This document shows, piece by piece, positions 28,354-37,632 of a stretch of 64,000 nt of DNA. A model generated the notes under the pieces. That model saw only the letters and a program-made list of their open reading frames with translations, ran no database searches and was not told where the DNA came from. The DNA is taken from contig JADJBS010000013.1 in the NCBI GenBank assembly GCA_016703665.1, forward strand, positions 1 to 64,000. Direction: 5' to 3'. The translations under genes and the position numbers were made by a program. This DNA comes from Candidatus Defluviibacillus avedoerensis (GTDB taxonomy: Bacteria > Pseudomonadota > Gammaproteobacteria > Burkholderiales > Burkholderiaceae_C). Position 1 is the first letter of the stretch, and the number at the start of each line of letters is the position of its first letter.

Positions 28354-28377
28354 CACCTCAGATCAGGCGCTTCACAC

Positions 28378-28746
28378 TTGCAGTTTCTCCAGTCTCTGCC
28401 CTTGTCATTGCAAAGTATTTTGCTATTGGTGGCGTCCAATGTGTTCATGACCTTTGCGTGGTACGGACATCTCAAGAACTTGGCGACGGCGCCGTGGTAT
28501 GTCGCCGCGTTCGTCAGTTGGGGGATTGCGCTTGCCGAATACCTGCTTCAAGTTCCTGCAAATCGAATCGGGTACCAGCAGGCAGGTTTCAGTGTGGGGC
28601 AGCTCAAGATTTTGCAAGAGGTCATCACGCTGGGGGTGTTCGTCCCGTTTGCTTTGATCTACATGGAGGAACCCTTGAAGCTGGACTATCTTTGGGCGGC
28701 GTTGTGCTTGGTGGGTGCTGTCTATTTTGTGTTTCGCAGCGCTTGA
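28378..28746 (+). CDS. DUF486 family membrane protein
   Basis: 122 residues with four hydrophobic segments. The DUF486 signature is clear: FMTFAWYGHLKN, then FVSWGIALAEYLLQVPANRIGY, then LKILQEVITLGVFVPFALIYM. Start appears to be TTG 28378, 24 bases after folK; there is no strong ribosome-binding site. Resembles a half-size drug/metabolite transporter; function unknown. Confidence 0.85.
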   Translation: MQFLQSLPLSLQSILLLVASNVFMTFAWYGHLKNLATAPWYVAAFVSWGIALAEYLLQVPANRIGYQQAGFSVGQLKILQEVITLGVFVPFALIYMEEPLKLDYLWAALCLVGAVYFVFRSA

Positions 28747-28842
28747 ATCATCAATGAAGTGTTGCCTTTGCACGGTTACACTCCCGGCAACTGTCATGTA
28801 ACCGTCACGCCAGTGACATATTTTCCGATTTGGGAGTTCGCC

Positions 28843-29490
28843 ATGCTATTTGGCAAGCTGTTGCCGCGCGAAGGCAATTTTTTTGAAATGTTCAACCAGC
28901 ATGCCGACCGGATTGTGGAAGCCGCACGCGCTTTCTCGCAGTTGGTGGCGAATTACAACGACTCGCATTTGCGTGAGCAATACAACCGCGACGTGGACAA
29001 TGCCGAGCGCGCCGCTGATCGCGTGACGCATGACGTCAATCGGGCGATTCACCAGACTTTTATCACGCCGATTGATCGTGAACAAATCCACACTCTGATC
29101 AATACCATGGATGATGTGGCTGACTTGATCCAGGACTCTGCGGAAACCATGGCTTTGTACGACGTACATCACATGACGGAGGAGATTGTTCGCCTGACGG
29201 ACCTGAGCGTCAAATGCTGCGAACGCCTGCGCGACGCTGTCAAGCTGTTGGACAAAATCGCCGACCCCGCCACTGCAGAGGCTGCACTGAAGACGTGTGA
29301 AGAGATTGACAAGTTGGAGTCGGATGCTGACCGGGTCATGCGCAGCGCCATGAGCAAGCTGTTTCGCGAAGAACCCGATGTGCGCGAAGTGATCAAGCTG
29401 AAGGCGATCTACGAGTTGCTGGAAACCATCACTGACAAGTGCGAAGACGTGGCCAACGTCATCGAAGGCATTGTTCTAGAGAATTCCTGA
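28843..29490 (+). CDS. DUF47 (PhoU-like) phosphate transport regulator
   Basis: 215 residues from ATG 28843, all helical. It starts MLFGKLLPREGNFFEMFNQHA and contains the acidic metal-binding repeats typical of PhoU-like proteins (IDREQIHTLINTMDDVADLI and DKLESDADRVMRSAM type). It precedes a Pit phosphate transporter gene by 7 bases, the standard DUF47-pit pair, and probably modulates that transporter. Confidence 0.9.
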   Translation: MLFGKLLPREGNFFEMFNQHADRIVEAARAFSQLVANYNDSHLREQYNRDVDNAERAADRVTHDVNRAIHQTFITPIDREQIHTLINTMDDVADLIQDSAETMALYDVHHMTEEIVRLTDLSVKCCERLRDAVKLLDKIADPATAEAALKTCEEIDKLESDADRVMRSAMSKLFREEPDVREVIKLKAIYELLETITDKCEDVANVIEGIVLENS

Positions 29491-29497
29491 GCCCACC

Positions 29498-30508
29498 ATG
29501 ACGACTGTTCAATCTGCGTTGTGGGTGGTGGTGGTGTTGGTTATGTTGGCCATCGCGTTCGACTTCATGAATGGCTTTCATGATGCGGCCAACTCTATTG
29601 CCACCGTGGTGTCAACCGGTGTACTGAAGCCAGCCCAGGCCGTTGTATTTGCTGCATTCTTTAATGTGGTGGCCATCCTGATTTTCCATCTGAGCGTGGC
29701 TGCAACGGTGGGCAAGGGGATTGTCCAGCCGGGAGTAGTTGACACCCATGTTGTGTTCGGCGCATTGGTTGGGGCTATCACTTGGAATTTGATCACGTGG
29801 TACTACGGTATCCCCAGCAGTTCATCTCATGCGTTGATTGGCGGCATTGTGGGTGCGGTGATGGCCAAGGCGGGAGCTGGAGCCTTGATTTCTGCAGGCA
29901 TCATGAAAACGGTGACGTTCATCTTGGTGTCACCTTTGCTTGGTTTTTTGCTTGGTTCGCTGATGATGGTGGCGGTCGCATGGGTTTGCCGACGCATGAG
30001 GCCGTCGAAGGTTGATCGCTGGTTCCGGCGTTTGCAATTGGTCTCTGCAGGGGCGTATAGCCTTGGTCATGGAGGCAATGACGCGCAAAAAACCATTGGC
30101 ATCATCTGGATGTTGCTGATCGCCACGGGCTACGCTGCAGCTGACGCAAAGTCACCACCCACCTGGGTCATTTTGAGTTGCTACCTTGCGATTGGGGCTG
30201 GCACCATGTTTGGTGGCTGGCGCATCGTCAAGACCATGGGACAGAAGATCACCAAGCTCAAACCAGTGGGAGGTTTTTGCGCAGAAACGGGTGGTGCATT
30301 GACACTGTTCTTGGCAACAGCGTTGGGTATTCCCGTTTCCACTACACACACTATCACGGGCGCGATTGTGGGCGTGGGCTCCACTCAGCGTGCCAGCGCA
30401 GTGCGGTGGGGCGTCGCGGGCAATATTGTCTGGGCATGGGTGTTGACAATTCCGGCGAGCGCCTTTGTCGCAGCCGTGGCGTATTGGTTCAGCTTACAGA
30501 TTTTTTGA
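29498..30508 (+). CDS. pit: Low-affinity inorganic phosphate transporter, Pit family
   Basis: 336 residues, about ten membrane segments. The duplicated signature is present: N-terminal FDFMNGFHDAANSIATVVST and GIPSSSSHALIGGIVGA, C-terminal YSLGHGGNDAQKTIGI and GIPVSTTHTITGAIVGVG. Imports metal-phosphate driven by protons. Cotranscribed with the DUF47 gene. Confidence 0.93.
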   Translation: MTTVQSALWVVVVLVMLAIAFDFMNGFHDAANSIATVVSTGVLKPAQAVVFAAFFNVVAILIFHLSVAATVGKGIVQPGVVDTHVVFGALVGAITWNLITWYYGIPSSSSHALIGGIVGAVMAKAGAGALISAGIMKTVTFILVSPLLGFLLGSLMMVAVAWVCRRMRPSKVDRWFRRLQLVSAGAYSLGHGGNDAQKTIGIIWMLLIATGYAAADAKSPPTWVILSCYLAIGAGTMFGGWRIVKTMGQKITKLKPVGGFCAETGGALTLFLATALGIPVSTTHTITGAIVGVGSTQRASAVRWGVAGNIVWAWVLTIPASAFVAAVAYWFSLQIF

Positions 30509-30572
30509 TGATTCGTTGCCACTGGCGTCCATGGCATGTGAAATCTGCCGACCTCAACATCAGGGCCTGTAT

Positions 30573-31100
30573 CTATTGGCTTACAGGTGTGGTGCTGTCA
30601 CCGTGCCCGATGGCCCGGTCCATGAGCACAACGTCCAGCCACCGCCCAAATTTCCAGCCTGTTGATTTGAGCGTGCCGACGGGCTGAAATCCGACAGATC
30701 GATGCACGCCGATGGAGGCCCCATTGGCAGAATCACCAATCACCGCGAGCAATTTGCGCACGCCTGCCGCCTCGGCTTGCCGGATCAACTCGGCCAACAG
30801 ACTTCGGCCCAGACCTTTGCCGTTTGCCATGGGGTCCATGTAGATTGAGTCTTCGGCAGAGAACCGATAGGCGGGGCGCGGCTTGAACCAGTTGCAATAC
30901 GCGAATCCGAGCAGCTTGTCCCCTTCTGTTATCACGAGGTAGGGCAAGCCTTTGGAAAGTACGTCGCTCCTTCGGGCCGCCATCTCTGATGGGGCGGGGG
31001 GCTCGATTTCAAAGGTGCCGGTACCTGTCAGCACATGGTGGCTGTAGATGGCGGAAATGGCCGAGATATCTGCTTCAGTGCTGGCGCGAATGATGGGCAT
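30573..31100 (-). CDS. GNAT-family N-acetyltransferase (phosphinothricin acetyltransferase-like)
   Basis: 175 residues. It starts PIIRASTEADISAISAIYSHHV, has GTGTFEIEPP, an acetyl-CoA-binding NGKGLGRSLLAELI and the C-terminal GFQPVGTLKSTGWKFGRWLDVVLM. This matches the Pat/YncA subgroup that acetylates methionine sulfone-type or phosphinothricin-type amines. Convergent with pit, divergent from rpsP. Confidence 0.88.
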   Translation of the reverse strand: MPIIRASTEADISAISAIYSHHVLTGTGTFEIEPPAPSEMAARRSDVLSKGLPYLVITEGDKLLGFAYCNWFKPRPAYRFSAEDSIYMDPMANGKGLGRSLLAELIRQAEAAGVRKLLAVIGDSANGASIGVHRSVGFQPVGTLKSTGWKFGRWLDVVLMDRAIGHGDSTTPVSQ

Positions 31101-31124
31101 GGGCTTGGGTACTCAAGAAAAAGT

Positions 31125-31130
31125 TATAAT
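31125..31130 (+). promoter_or_regulatory. -10 element of the rpsP operon promoter
   Basis: A perfect TATAAT, 86 bp before rpsP. The region at -35 is G-rich and does not match the consensus well. Confidence 0.5.
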
Positions 31131-31216
31131 AGAAAGCTCTTCAGTGTGTCGCTGGCCGGGTGGCCATGTCGCGTGTCTCAAACGCTGTAAGAATTTCACC
31201 ACCCGAAGGATAAATT

Positions 31217-31474
31217 ATGGTCGTCATTCGACTTTCTCGCGGCGGCGCCAAGGCCCGTCCATTTTTCAACATTGTTGTGTCCGACAAGCGCGTGCGTCGT
31301 GACGGTCGTTTCATTGAGCGCATTGGTTTTTACAACCCAATCGCCAAAGGCGGTGAGGAAAGTATCCGCATCGCACAAGACCGCCTGACTTACTGGAAGG
31401 GTGTTGGCGCACAGGCATCCCCGACGGTGGAGCGTCTGATCAAGCAAGCAGCAGCAGCCCCCAAGGCCGCGTAA
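31217..31474 (+). CDS. rpsP: 30S ribosomal protein S16
   Basis: 85 residues. MVVIRLSRGGAKARPFFNIVV and DGRFIERIGFYNPIA are diagnostic of S16. First gene of the conserved rpsP-rimM-trmD-rplS operon. AAGGATAAATT provides a ribosome-binding site before the ATG. Confidence 0.97.
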   Translation: MVVIRLSRGGAKARPFFNIVVSDKRVRRDGRFIERIGFYNPIAKGGEESIRIAQDRLTYWKGVGAQASPTVERLIKQAAAAPKAA

Positions 31475-31498
31475 TTGCGTTATTTGGTGACTTGACTC

Positions 31499-32086
31499 TT
31501 GAGTCCCAATAAGCCTGCGATGCTCTCATGTCTTGAGAGTGCCGAATTACCTGCAGATGCAGTCGAGGTAGGCAGAATCGCAGATGCCTGGGGTGTCAAA
31601 GGCTGGTTTAAAGTCCTGCCGCACAGCGCCTCAGCCGAGGCGCTTTTTTCTTCCAAACGGTGGTTTTTGCAGCCGTCCACTCAGGGCGCTAGGACGTTTG
31701 ACGGTACTGTCCTCATGAAGGTGCGGGAAGCCAAAGAGCATTCCGACACCTTGGTAGCAAATGCGCACGATGTGGATGATCGCAATCTAGCCGAGTTGCT
31801 CAAAGGTGCACGTATTTTCGTGCCTCGTTCCAGTTTTCCTACGGCATCTGCTGATGAGTATTACTGGGTTGACCTGATTGGCATGGATGTGACGAATCGC
31901 GAGGGCCTACATCTCGGGCAAGTGGTTGACCTGATGTCAACTGGCCCACAAACCGTGCTTGTGATTGAGTTTCAGGAAGAGGGCAAGTCCAAAGAGCGCA
32001 TGATCCCGTTTGTGTCTGCCTATGTCGACGGTGTGGACTTACCCACCAAGCGCATCACGGTGGATTGGCAGCCTGACTACAGTTAA
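31499..32086 (+). CDS. rimM: 16S rRNA processing protein RimM
   Basis: 195 residues from a TTG at 31499, or 188 from ATG 31520. VEVGRIADAWGVKGWFKV opens the RimM N-terminal domain, and the PRC-barrel part has YYWVDLIGMDVTNREGLHLG and IPFVSAYVDGVDLPTKRITVDW. Helps maturation of the 30S head. The start is uncertain; no strong ribosome-binding site distinguishes the two. Confidence 0.92.
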   Translation: MSPNKPAMLSCLESAELPADAVEVGRIADAWGVKGWFKVLPHSASAEALFSSKRWFLQPSTQGARTFDGTVLMKVREAKEHSDTLVANAHDVDDRNLAELLKGARIFVPRSSFPTASADEYYWVDLIGMDVTNREGLHLGQVVDLMSTGPQTVLVIEFQEEGKSKERMIPFVSAYVDGVDLPTKRITVDWQPDYS

Positions 32087-32117
32087 GCTTAAAGAACTAC
32101 AAAACGAGACCTCAGCA

Positions 32118-32861
32118 TTGCGTTTTGACATCATTACCCTGTTCCCGGAGTTATTTGCCCCGTTTTTGACGGCGGGTGTGACTCGCCGAGCGTTCGAAAG
32201 CGGTCTGGTCAACGTCCACCTATGGAATCCACGCGACTATGCGGGGGGGAACTACCGTCGGGTGGATGATCGACCTTTTGGTGGAGGGCCAGGCATGGTG
32301 ATGCTGGCTGAGCCTTTGACCCGATGCCTTGACGCTGTTCGCATCGAACGTATCGACGATGCACCGGTCATTTTGTTCTCGCCTGTCGGAAAAAAGATCA
32401 ACCATGTCCAGGTTGAGAAATGGTCCGCCAGTTCGGGCGCAGTTTTGCTGTGTGGCAGGTACGAAGGTGTTGATCAGCGATTCATAGATGCCTACGTCAC
32501 AACGCAATTGAGCTTGGGTGACTTTGTGTTGTCGGGTGGAGAAATTCCTGCCATGGCCTTTCTTGATGCCATTGCCCGCTTGCAGCCGGGCGTACTGAAT
32601 GATGATGGCAGCCATCAGCAGGACAGCTTTAATCCCGCCTTAAATGGGCTGCTGGATTGTCCGCACTACACCCGTCCCGAGGTTTGGCAGGACAGAGAGG
32701 TCCCCGCGCCCCTGTTGTCTGGTCATCATGCGCAGATTGAGCGATGGCGTCGGGAGCAAAGTCTTCGCATGACTGCTCAGCACCGTCCGGATCTGATCGA
32801 AGCGGCCCGTGCTGCAGGTCAGATAACGCCTCTAGATGAGAAGCTTCTGAAAAAGCTATAA
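32118..32861 (+). CDS. trmD: tRNA (guanine-N1)-methyltransferase
   Basis: 247 residues from TTG 32118 (LRFDIITLFPELF). Upstream in-frame ATGs lie inside rimM and are unlikely. The SAM-binding trefoil knot is seen in LLCGRYEGVDQRFID and LGDFVLSGGEIPAMAFLDAIARL. Also NPRDYAGGNYRRVDDRPFGGGPGM, which is diagnostic. Methylates G37 of tRNAs, preventing frameshifts. Confidence 0.94.
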   Translation: MRFDIITLFPELFAPFLTAGVTRRAFESGLVNVHLWNPRDYAGGNYRRVDDRPFGGGPGMVMLAEPLTRCLDAVRIERIDDAPVILFSPVGKKINHVQVEKWSASSGAVLLCGRYEGVDQRFIDAYVTTQLSLGDFVLSGGEIPAMAFLDAIARLQPGVLNDDGSHQQDSFNPALNGLLDCPHYTRPEVWQDREVPAPLLSGHHAQIERWRREQSLRMTAQHRPDLIEAARAAGQITPLDEKLLKKL

Positions 32862-33001
32862 TCAAAAGCTTTTCCGATCCTCTGGCGGCCGCCATGCTTA
32901 CGCTAAAGTCAGCGAAGCACTTGAAGAAATCGATTTATTTGATTCCAAGCCCATGGCCTTTTGTGTAGCGTGACCATGATCGAAAAATGTGAGGACTGAG
33001 C

Positions 33002-33406
33002 ATGAATCTCATTGAGACCCTTGAACAAGAAGAAATCGCCCGCTTGGGTAAGACCATTCCCGCTTTCGCCCCTGGCGATACGGTGATTGTGAATGTGAAT
33101 GTAGTTGAAGGCACCCGTAAGCGCGTGCAGGCTTATGAAGGTGTTGTCATTGCCAAGCGAAATCGCGGCCTGAACAGCGGTTTTACTGTTCGCAAGATCT
33201 CCAGCGGCGAAGGTGTGGAGCGTACCTTCCAGACCTACAGTCCCCTGATCGCTAGCATTGAAGTCAAGCGCCGTGGCGATGTCCGTCGCGCCAAGCTGTA
33301 CTATTTGCGTGAGCGTAGCGGCAAGTCTGCGCGCATCAAAGAAAAGCTGGTTTCACGTGTTAGCGCTGCTTCAAAAGCTGCAGCAGCAGTCACTCCAGCC
33401 GCATAA
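33002..33406 (+). CDS. rplS: 50S ribosomal protein L19
   Basis: 134 residues, slightly longer than usual because of an Ala-rich tail. PAFAPGDTVIVNVNVVEGTRKR, the KRNRGLNSGFTVRKISSGEGV block and VKRRGDVRRAKLYYLRERSGKSARI are diagnostic. The 140-bp gap after trmD holds a TATAAT at 32857-32862, so an extra promoter is possible. Followed by a terminator. Confidence 0.97.
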   Translation: MNLIETLEQEEIARLGKTIPAFAPGDTVIVNVNVVEGTRKRVQAYEGVVIAKRNRGLNSGFTVRKISSGEGVERTFQTYSPLIASIEVKRRGDVRRAKLYYLRERSGKSARIKEKLVSRVSAASKAAAAVTPAA

Positions 33407-33454
33407 AGCGCTTGGACATTTTGGACTGCCCTGGTGGCAGTTCGATTTGACGTC

Positions 33455-33499
33455 AAAGGGCCTTGCCTTGCTAATTGCGGGCCAAGGCCTTTTGTGTTT
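33455..33499 (+). terminator. Rho-independent terminator after rplS
   Basis: aaagggccttg and caaggccttt form a stem with one bulged base, followed by a T-rich run, about 50 bp after the rplS stop. Confidence 0.75.
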
Positions 33500-33527
33500 T
33501 CTGAACGCTCCGTTTCGGTGAGCTACT

Positions 33528-34238
33528 TTGGCCACTAAGTCACCTACGCCTCTATCTGCCTTGCCGCATTTTGATCCACGCCAAGTTCGTGTGGTGGGGG
33601 TTGATTCGCATCTGTCAGCGGTCAATGCAGATCGTTTGACCGCGCAAGCCCTGCGCGAGCGGTTTGCTGTTCCTCCCGTTTGGGCGCCCGAGATATGGGC
33701 TGAAAAACGCTTTAGCGACCGCAAAATTGCCCACGCATCGGTCTTGATCCCTATCCTCCAGCGAGATCAACCTACAGTGCTGTTGACCGAGCGGACTCAC
33801 CATTTGTCCACTCACTCCGGGCAAATAGCATTCCCCGGTGGAAAAGCTGACGATGAGGACGAAGATGCTGCCGCAACCGCTTTGCGTGAGGCCCACGAAG
33901 AGGTTGGCTTGGAGTCGCGCCATGTCGAGGTACTGGGTGAGCTGCCTGTCTATGTGACTGGCACCGCATTCATTGTTACGCCGGTCGTGGCTTTGGTTCA
34001 TCCCGGATTCACGCTCACACCCAACACCCATGAAGTGGCAGATGTATTCGAGGTACCACTCGCTTTTTTGATGGACCCAGCCCAACACCGGCGTCATGCT
34101 TTTGAATGGGAATCCCAAAGACGCGAGTGGTTCTCCATGCCTTACCAGGACACTTTGGCTCCTGGCGCTCCGGAACGTTTCATCTGGGGTGCGACTGCTG
34201 GCATGCTGCGTAATTTCTATCGCTTTCTGGTTGCCTGA
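33528..34238 (+). CDS. Nudix CoA pyrophosphatase
   Basis: 236 residues, TTG start. The Nudix box GGKADDEDEDAAATALREAH continues EEVGL and is preceded by RTHHLSTHSGQIAFPGG, the UPF0035-type extension seen in CoA/acyl-CoA diphosphatases (YeaB/NudL). Hydrolyses CoA to 4'-phosphopantetheine and 3',5'-ADP. Precedes a CbiB-like membrane protein gene by 33 bases. Confidence 0.88.
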   Translation: MATKSPTPLSALPHFDPRQVRVVGVDSHLSAVNADRLTAQALRERFAVPPVWAPEIWAEKRFSDRKIAHASVLIPILQRDQPTVLLTERTHHLSTHSGQIAFPGGKADDEDEDAAATALREAHEEVGLESRHVEVLGELPVYVTGTAFIVTPVVALVHPGFTLTPNTHEVADVFEVPLAFLMDPAQHRRHAFEWESQRREWFSMPYQDTLAPGAPERFIWGATAGMLRNFYRFLVA

Positions 34239-34271
34239 CACACTGGCGCGGCGGGTCGCTATCATTGCTCC

Positions 34272-35261
34272 ATGAGTTTCTTTGCCATTCTGTTTGCTTT
34301 GCTGGTTGAGCAGGCCCGACCGCTGACCCAGGGCAATTGGGTCCACGCCACAGTACGAGCATGGGTTCGTTGGGTGAGTCGCAGCCTTGATACAGGTCGC
34401 ACGCCGCATGCTTGGCTGGCATGGTCCGTGGCGGTTCTGGTGCCAGCGATGACTGGCATGGTCATTTACTGGGCGTTATGGCAATTCAGTTTGATTCTGG
34501 CGTTTGTCTGGAATGCGCTGGTACTCTATGCCACACTTGGTTTTCGTCAGTTCAGCCATCATTTCACCGACATACGCGATGCCTTGGACGGTGGTGACGA
34601 GGCTAAGGCCAGGCAATTGCTGGCTGAATGGCAGCAGGTTCGCGTGGATGAACTGCCGCGCAGTGAATTGCTTCGCCATGTGATCGAGTTCTCCGTGTTG
34701 TCGGCACATCGCCATGTCTTTGGTGTGTTATGCGCGTTTTCCGTGCTGTCTGCATTTGGTTTTGGTCCAGCCGGGGCCATTGCCTACCGTATCAGCGAAT
34801 TTGTGGCTCGCTACTGGGAGTACAAGGCAAAAACCACCAGCCATCCTTTGAGCACTGCACTTCGTCTGGCCGCTACTCAGAGTTGGCGCGTCATTGATTA
34901 TTTGCCGTCGCGTGCAACTGCCCTTGGTTTCGGAGTAGTGGGCAGCTTTGAAGACGCCATCGATTGCTGGCGTAACCATGCCCAGCAATTTCCTGTTGAT
35001 AACGATGGTGTGATCTTGGCGGCAACCTCTGGCGCAGTGAATGTGCGTCTGGGTGGCGAGGCTGCGGCATTCAAGCCAGACTCTTCCCAGGGATTTTTTG
35101 CCCAGGCTACTGAGGTTGATCCATCACTGGCCAGTCGGCCGACACCCGGCAGGCCTCCGCAGATGGCCCACCTTGCCCAGATTGTGGGCCTGGTATGGCG
35201 CTCCGTCGTGCTTTGGCTGGTGTTGCTGGCCTTGCTGACCTTGGCCAGATTGCTGGGCTGA
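34272..35261 (+). CDS. CobD/CbiB-like integral membrane protein
   Basis: 329 residues with hydrophobic segments at about 1-18, 48-95, 150-175 and 300-325. FSHHFTDIRDALDGGDEAKARQLLAEW, SELLRHVIEFSVLSAHRHVFGVL and FGPAGAIAYRISEFVARYW resemble CbiB/AmpE-type proteins. No cobalamin genes are nearby, so a role in B12 synthesis is doubtful; the group is better seen as CbiB-like of unknown function. The last residues precede uvrB by 11 bases. Confidence 0.75.
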   Translation: MSFFAILFALLVEQARPLTQGNWVHATVRAWVRWVSRSLDTGRTPHAWLAWSVAVLVPAMTGMVIYWALWQFSLILAFVWNALVLYATLGFRQFSHHFTDIRDALDGGDEAKARQLLAEWQQVRVDELPRSELLRHVIEFSVLSAHRHVFGVLCAFSVLSAFGFGPAGAIAYRISEFVARYWEYKAKTTSHPLSTALRLAATQSWRVIDYLPSRATALGFGVVGSFEDAIDCWRNHAQQFPVDNDGVILAATSGAVNVRLGGEAAAFKPDSSQGFFAQATEVDPSLASRPTPGRPPQMAHLAQIVGLVWRSVVLWLVLLALLTLARLLG

Positions 35262-35272
35262 CTGGTAAATTC

Positions 35273-37340
35273 ATGACTGAACGCTCCGGCCCTGCGCTGG
35301 TCCACGCGCCAGAAAAAGGTGAATTCATCCGCTATCCGAATTCGCCCTTTGAGCTCTATCAGCCGTATCCGCCAGCAGGCGATCAGCCCGTCGCCATTGA
35401 TCAACTGGTCTCGGGAATTCAAGACGGCGAGGTTTTTCAGACCTTGCTGGGGGTTACAGGGTCGGGCAAAACGTTCACCATGGCCAACGTCATCGCCCGC
35501 ATGGGCCGACCTGGAGTTCCGGGAGTTCTTTCCGAACAACGCTGTTGAGTACTTTGTCAGCTACTACGATTACTACCAACCAGAGGCTTATGTCCCGCAG
35601 CGTGACCTTTTCATCGAAAAAGACAGCGCCATCAACGAGCATATCGAGCAGCTACGCCTGTCGTGTACCAAGAGCATTCTGGAGCGACGTGATGTCTTGA
35701 TTGTGGCCAGTGTGTCTGCCATCTATGGCATAGGTGAGCCAGAGAGCTACCACCGAATGATCATGACCTTGCGCGTGGGCGACAAGCTGGGGCAGCGGGA
35801 TGCCATTTCCCAGCTCGTTCGTATGCAATACCAACGCAATGACATGGAATTCACGCGCGGCAATTTTCGAGTGCGTGGAGACAGGATAGATGTGTTTCAG
35901 GCCGAGCATTCCGAGCTTGCCGTGCGCATAGAAATGTTTGATGACGAAATCGAGTCGGTGCAGTTGTTTGATCCGCTCACCGGACGAATCAAGCAGAAAA
36001 TCCCGCGCTTCACCATCTACCCGAGCAGTCACTATGTGACGCCTCGTGACCGGGTTCTGGCTGCGGTGGAAACCATCAAGCTGGAACTCGCTGAAAGGCT
36101 CAAACAATTTGTGGCTGATGGCAAACTGGTGGAAGCTCAACGCTTGGAGCAACGCACCCGGTTTGACCTGGAAATGCTCAGCGAGGTGGGGCACTGCAAA
36201 GGCATTGAAAACTATACCCGCCACTTGAGTGGTTCGGCCCCGGGCGAACCGCCCAGTACCTTGACCGATTACATGCCTAAGGATGCCTTGATGTTTCTGG
36301 ACGAAAGCCATGTGCTCATGGGCCAGTTCAGTGGCATGTACAACGGAGACCGTGCGCGCAAGACCACGCTGGTGGAGTATGGCTTTCGGCTGCCCAGCGC
36401 GCTCGACAACCGTCCACTCAAACTAGAGGAGCTTGAGCAACGCATGCGCCAGGTGGTATTTGTCAGCGCGACGCCAGGTGACTACGAGAAGAGCCACTCC
36501 GGCAACATCGTCGAGCAAGTGGTTAGACCGACAGGATTGGTTGACCCAGTGGTGGAAGTGCGCCCTGCCATCAACCAGGTGGACGATGTACTCCAGGAAA
36601 TTCGTGACCGTGTTGTCAAGCAGGAGCGCGTCCTTATCACAACGCTTACCAAGCGCATGGCAGAGCAACTGACCGACTATCTTGCTGAAAATGGTGTCAA
36701 GGTTCGGTATCTCCACAGCGATGTGGACACTGTGGAGCGCGTAGAGATCATTCGCGATCTCAGGCTGGGCGCGTTTGACGTCCTGGTTGGCATTAACCTG
36801 TTAAGAGAAGGCTTGGACATCCCCGAGGTGAGCCTGGTCGCTATCCTTGATGCTGACAAAGAAGGTTTCCTGCGCGCCGAGCGCAGCTTGATCCAGACCA
36901 TCGGTCGGGCGGCACGAAACCTGAACGGCAAAGCCATTCTCTACGCTGACCGGATGACTGATTCCATGAAAAAGGCCATTGGTGAGACCGAGCGTCGCCG
37001 TGTCAAGCAACTTGCACACAATGTGTTGCACAACATCACTCCGAGGAGCATTGTCAAACAGGTACGTGACTTGATCGACGGCGTTTACAGTGAAAAGGCC
37101 GGGCAAGAGGCTGATCGACTGGCCCAGGCGGCTATCCAAAAAGCGCGCTTTGAGGACATGAACGAAAAAGACATTGCTCGTGAAATCAAACGCCTTGAAA
37201 AACAGATGATGGAGCACGCCAGGAACCTAGAGTTTGAACTGGCGGCCAATGCGCGCGACCAGTTGTCTATGCTCAAGGCGCAGGCCTTTGGCGCCGACGG
37301 ACACGACAATATTCTGTCACTTCCTCCCAAGAAGGCTTGA
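35273..37340 (+). pseudogene. uvrB: Excinuclease ABC subunit B with an apparent 47-nt deletion
   Basis: UvrB, the damage-verifying helicase-like subunit of nucleotide excision repair. From ATG 35273 the protein is normal through QTLLGVTGSGKTFTMANVIA and RMGRP (to about 35512). Then the frame is lost, and the second frame resumes at 35514 with EFREFFPNNAVEYFVSYYDY and runs intact to 37340, including the beta-hairpin YYDYYQPEAYVP and RAARNLNGKAILYAD. About 16 residues expected between RP and EFREFF (helicase motif Ia, APNKTLAAQLY) are missing. The lesion equals a 47-nt deletion, so a shortened peptide of about 92 residues would be made. An assembly error is possible. Confidence 0.9.
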
Positions 37341-37464
37341 CGTTGTGTTTTTGCCTCATTTATTCTGATCCTTTGAGATGGGTCATCAAACACAACCTTT
37401 TGTCTAAGACAAAATAACCCTATTGCGATATAGTTACCTGAGTGATTTGTGTGGCTTCTCAGGT

Positions 37465-37489
37465 ATACTTGACTTAATTAGTCGGATAA
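37465..37489. promoter_or_regulatory. IscR type-1 binding site
   Basis: A 25-bp imperfect dyad matching the type-1 IscR consensus. The left half is ATACTTGACT, the centre is TAATT, and the right half AGTCGG continues into ATAA. It lies 144-168 bp before iscR, where [2Fe-2S]-IscR would repress its own operon. It contains TTGACT, which can serve as a -35 element. Confidence 0.8.
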
Positions 37490-37632
37490 AAGTTTGCTGT
37501 TGAGTCGGTATCCCCAACAAATCGCTGAAGTTAAAAATAGCAAAGCAGGGGTGGAAGGTGCTTTGATCAGCTCACTCAATTTGGGCGGATCGAGGTAAAA
37601 AATTTGGCAAAAGCAACAGCAAGGAGCTAGCT

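Noticed and set aside
35319..37340. uvrB as a complete gene starting at 35319
   Set aside because: That frame lacks the true N-terminus and Walker A; its first 65 residues are out-of-frame sequence.
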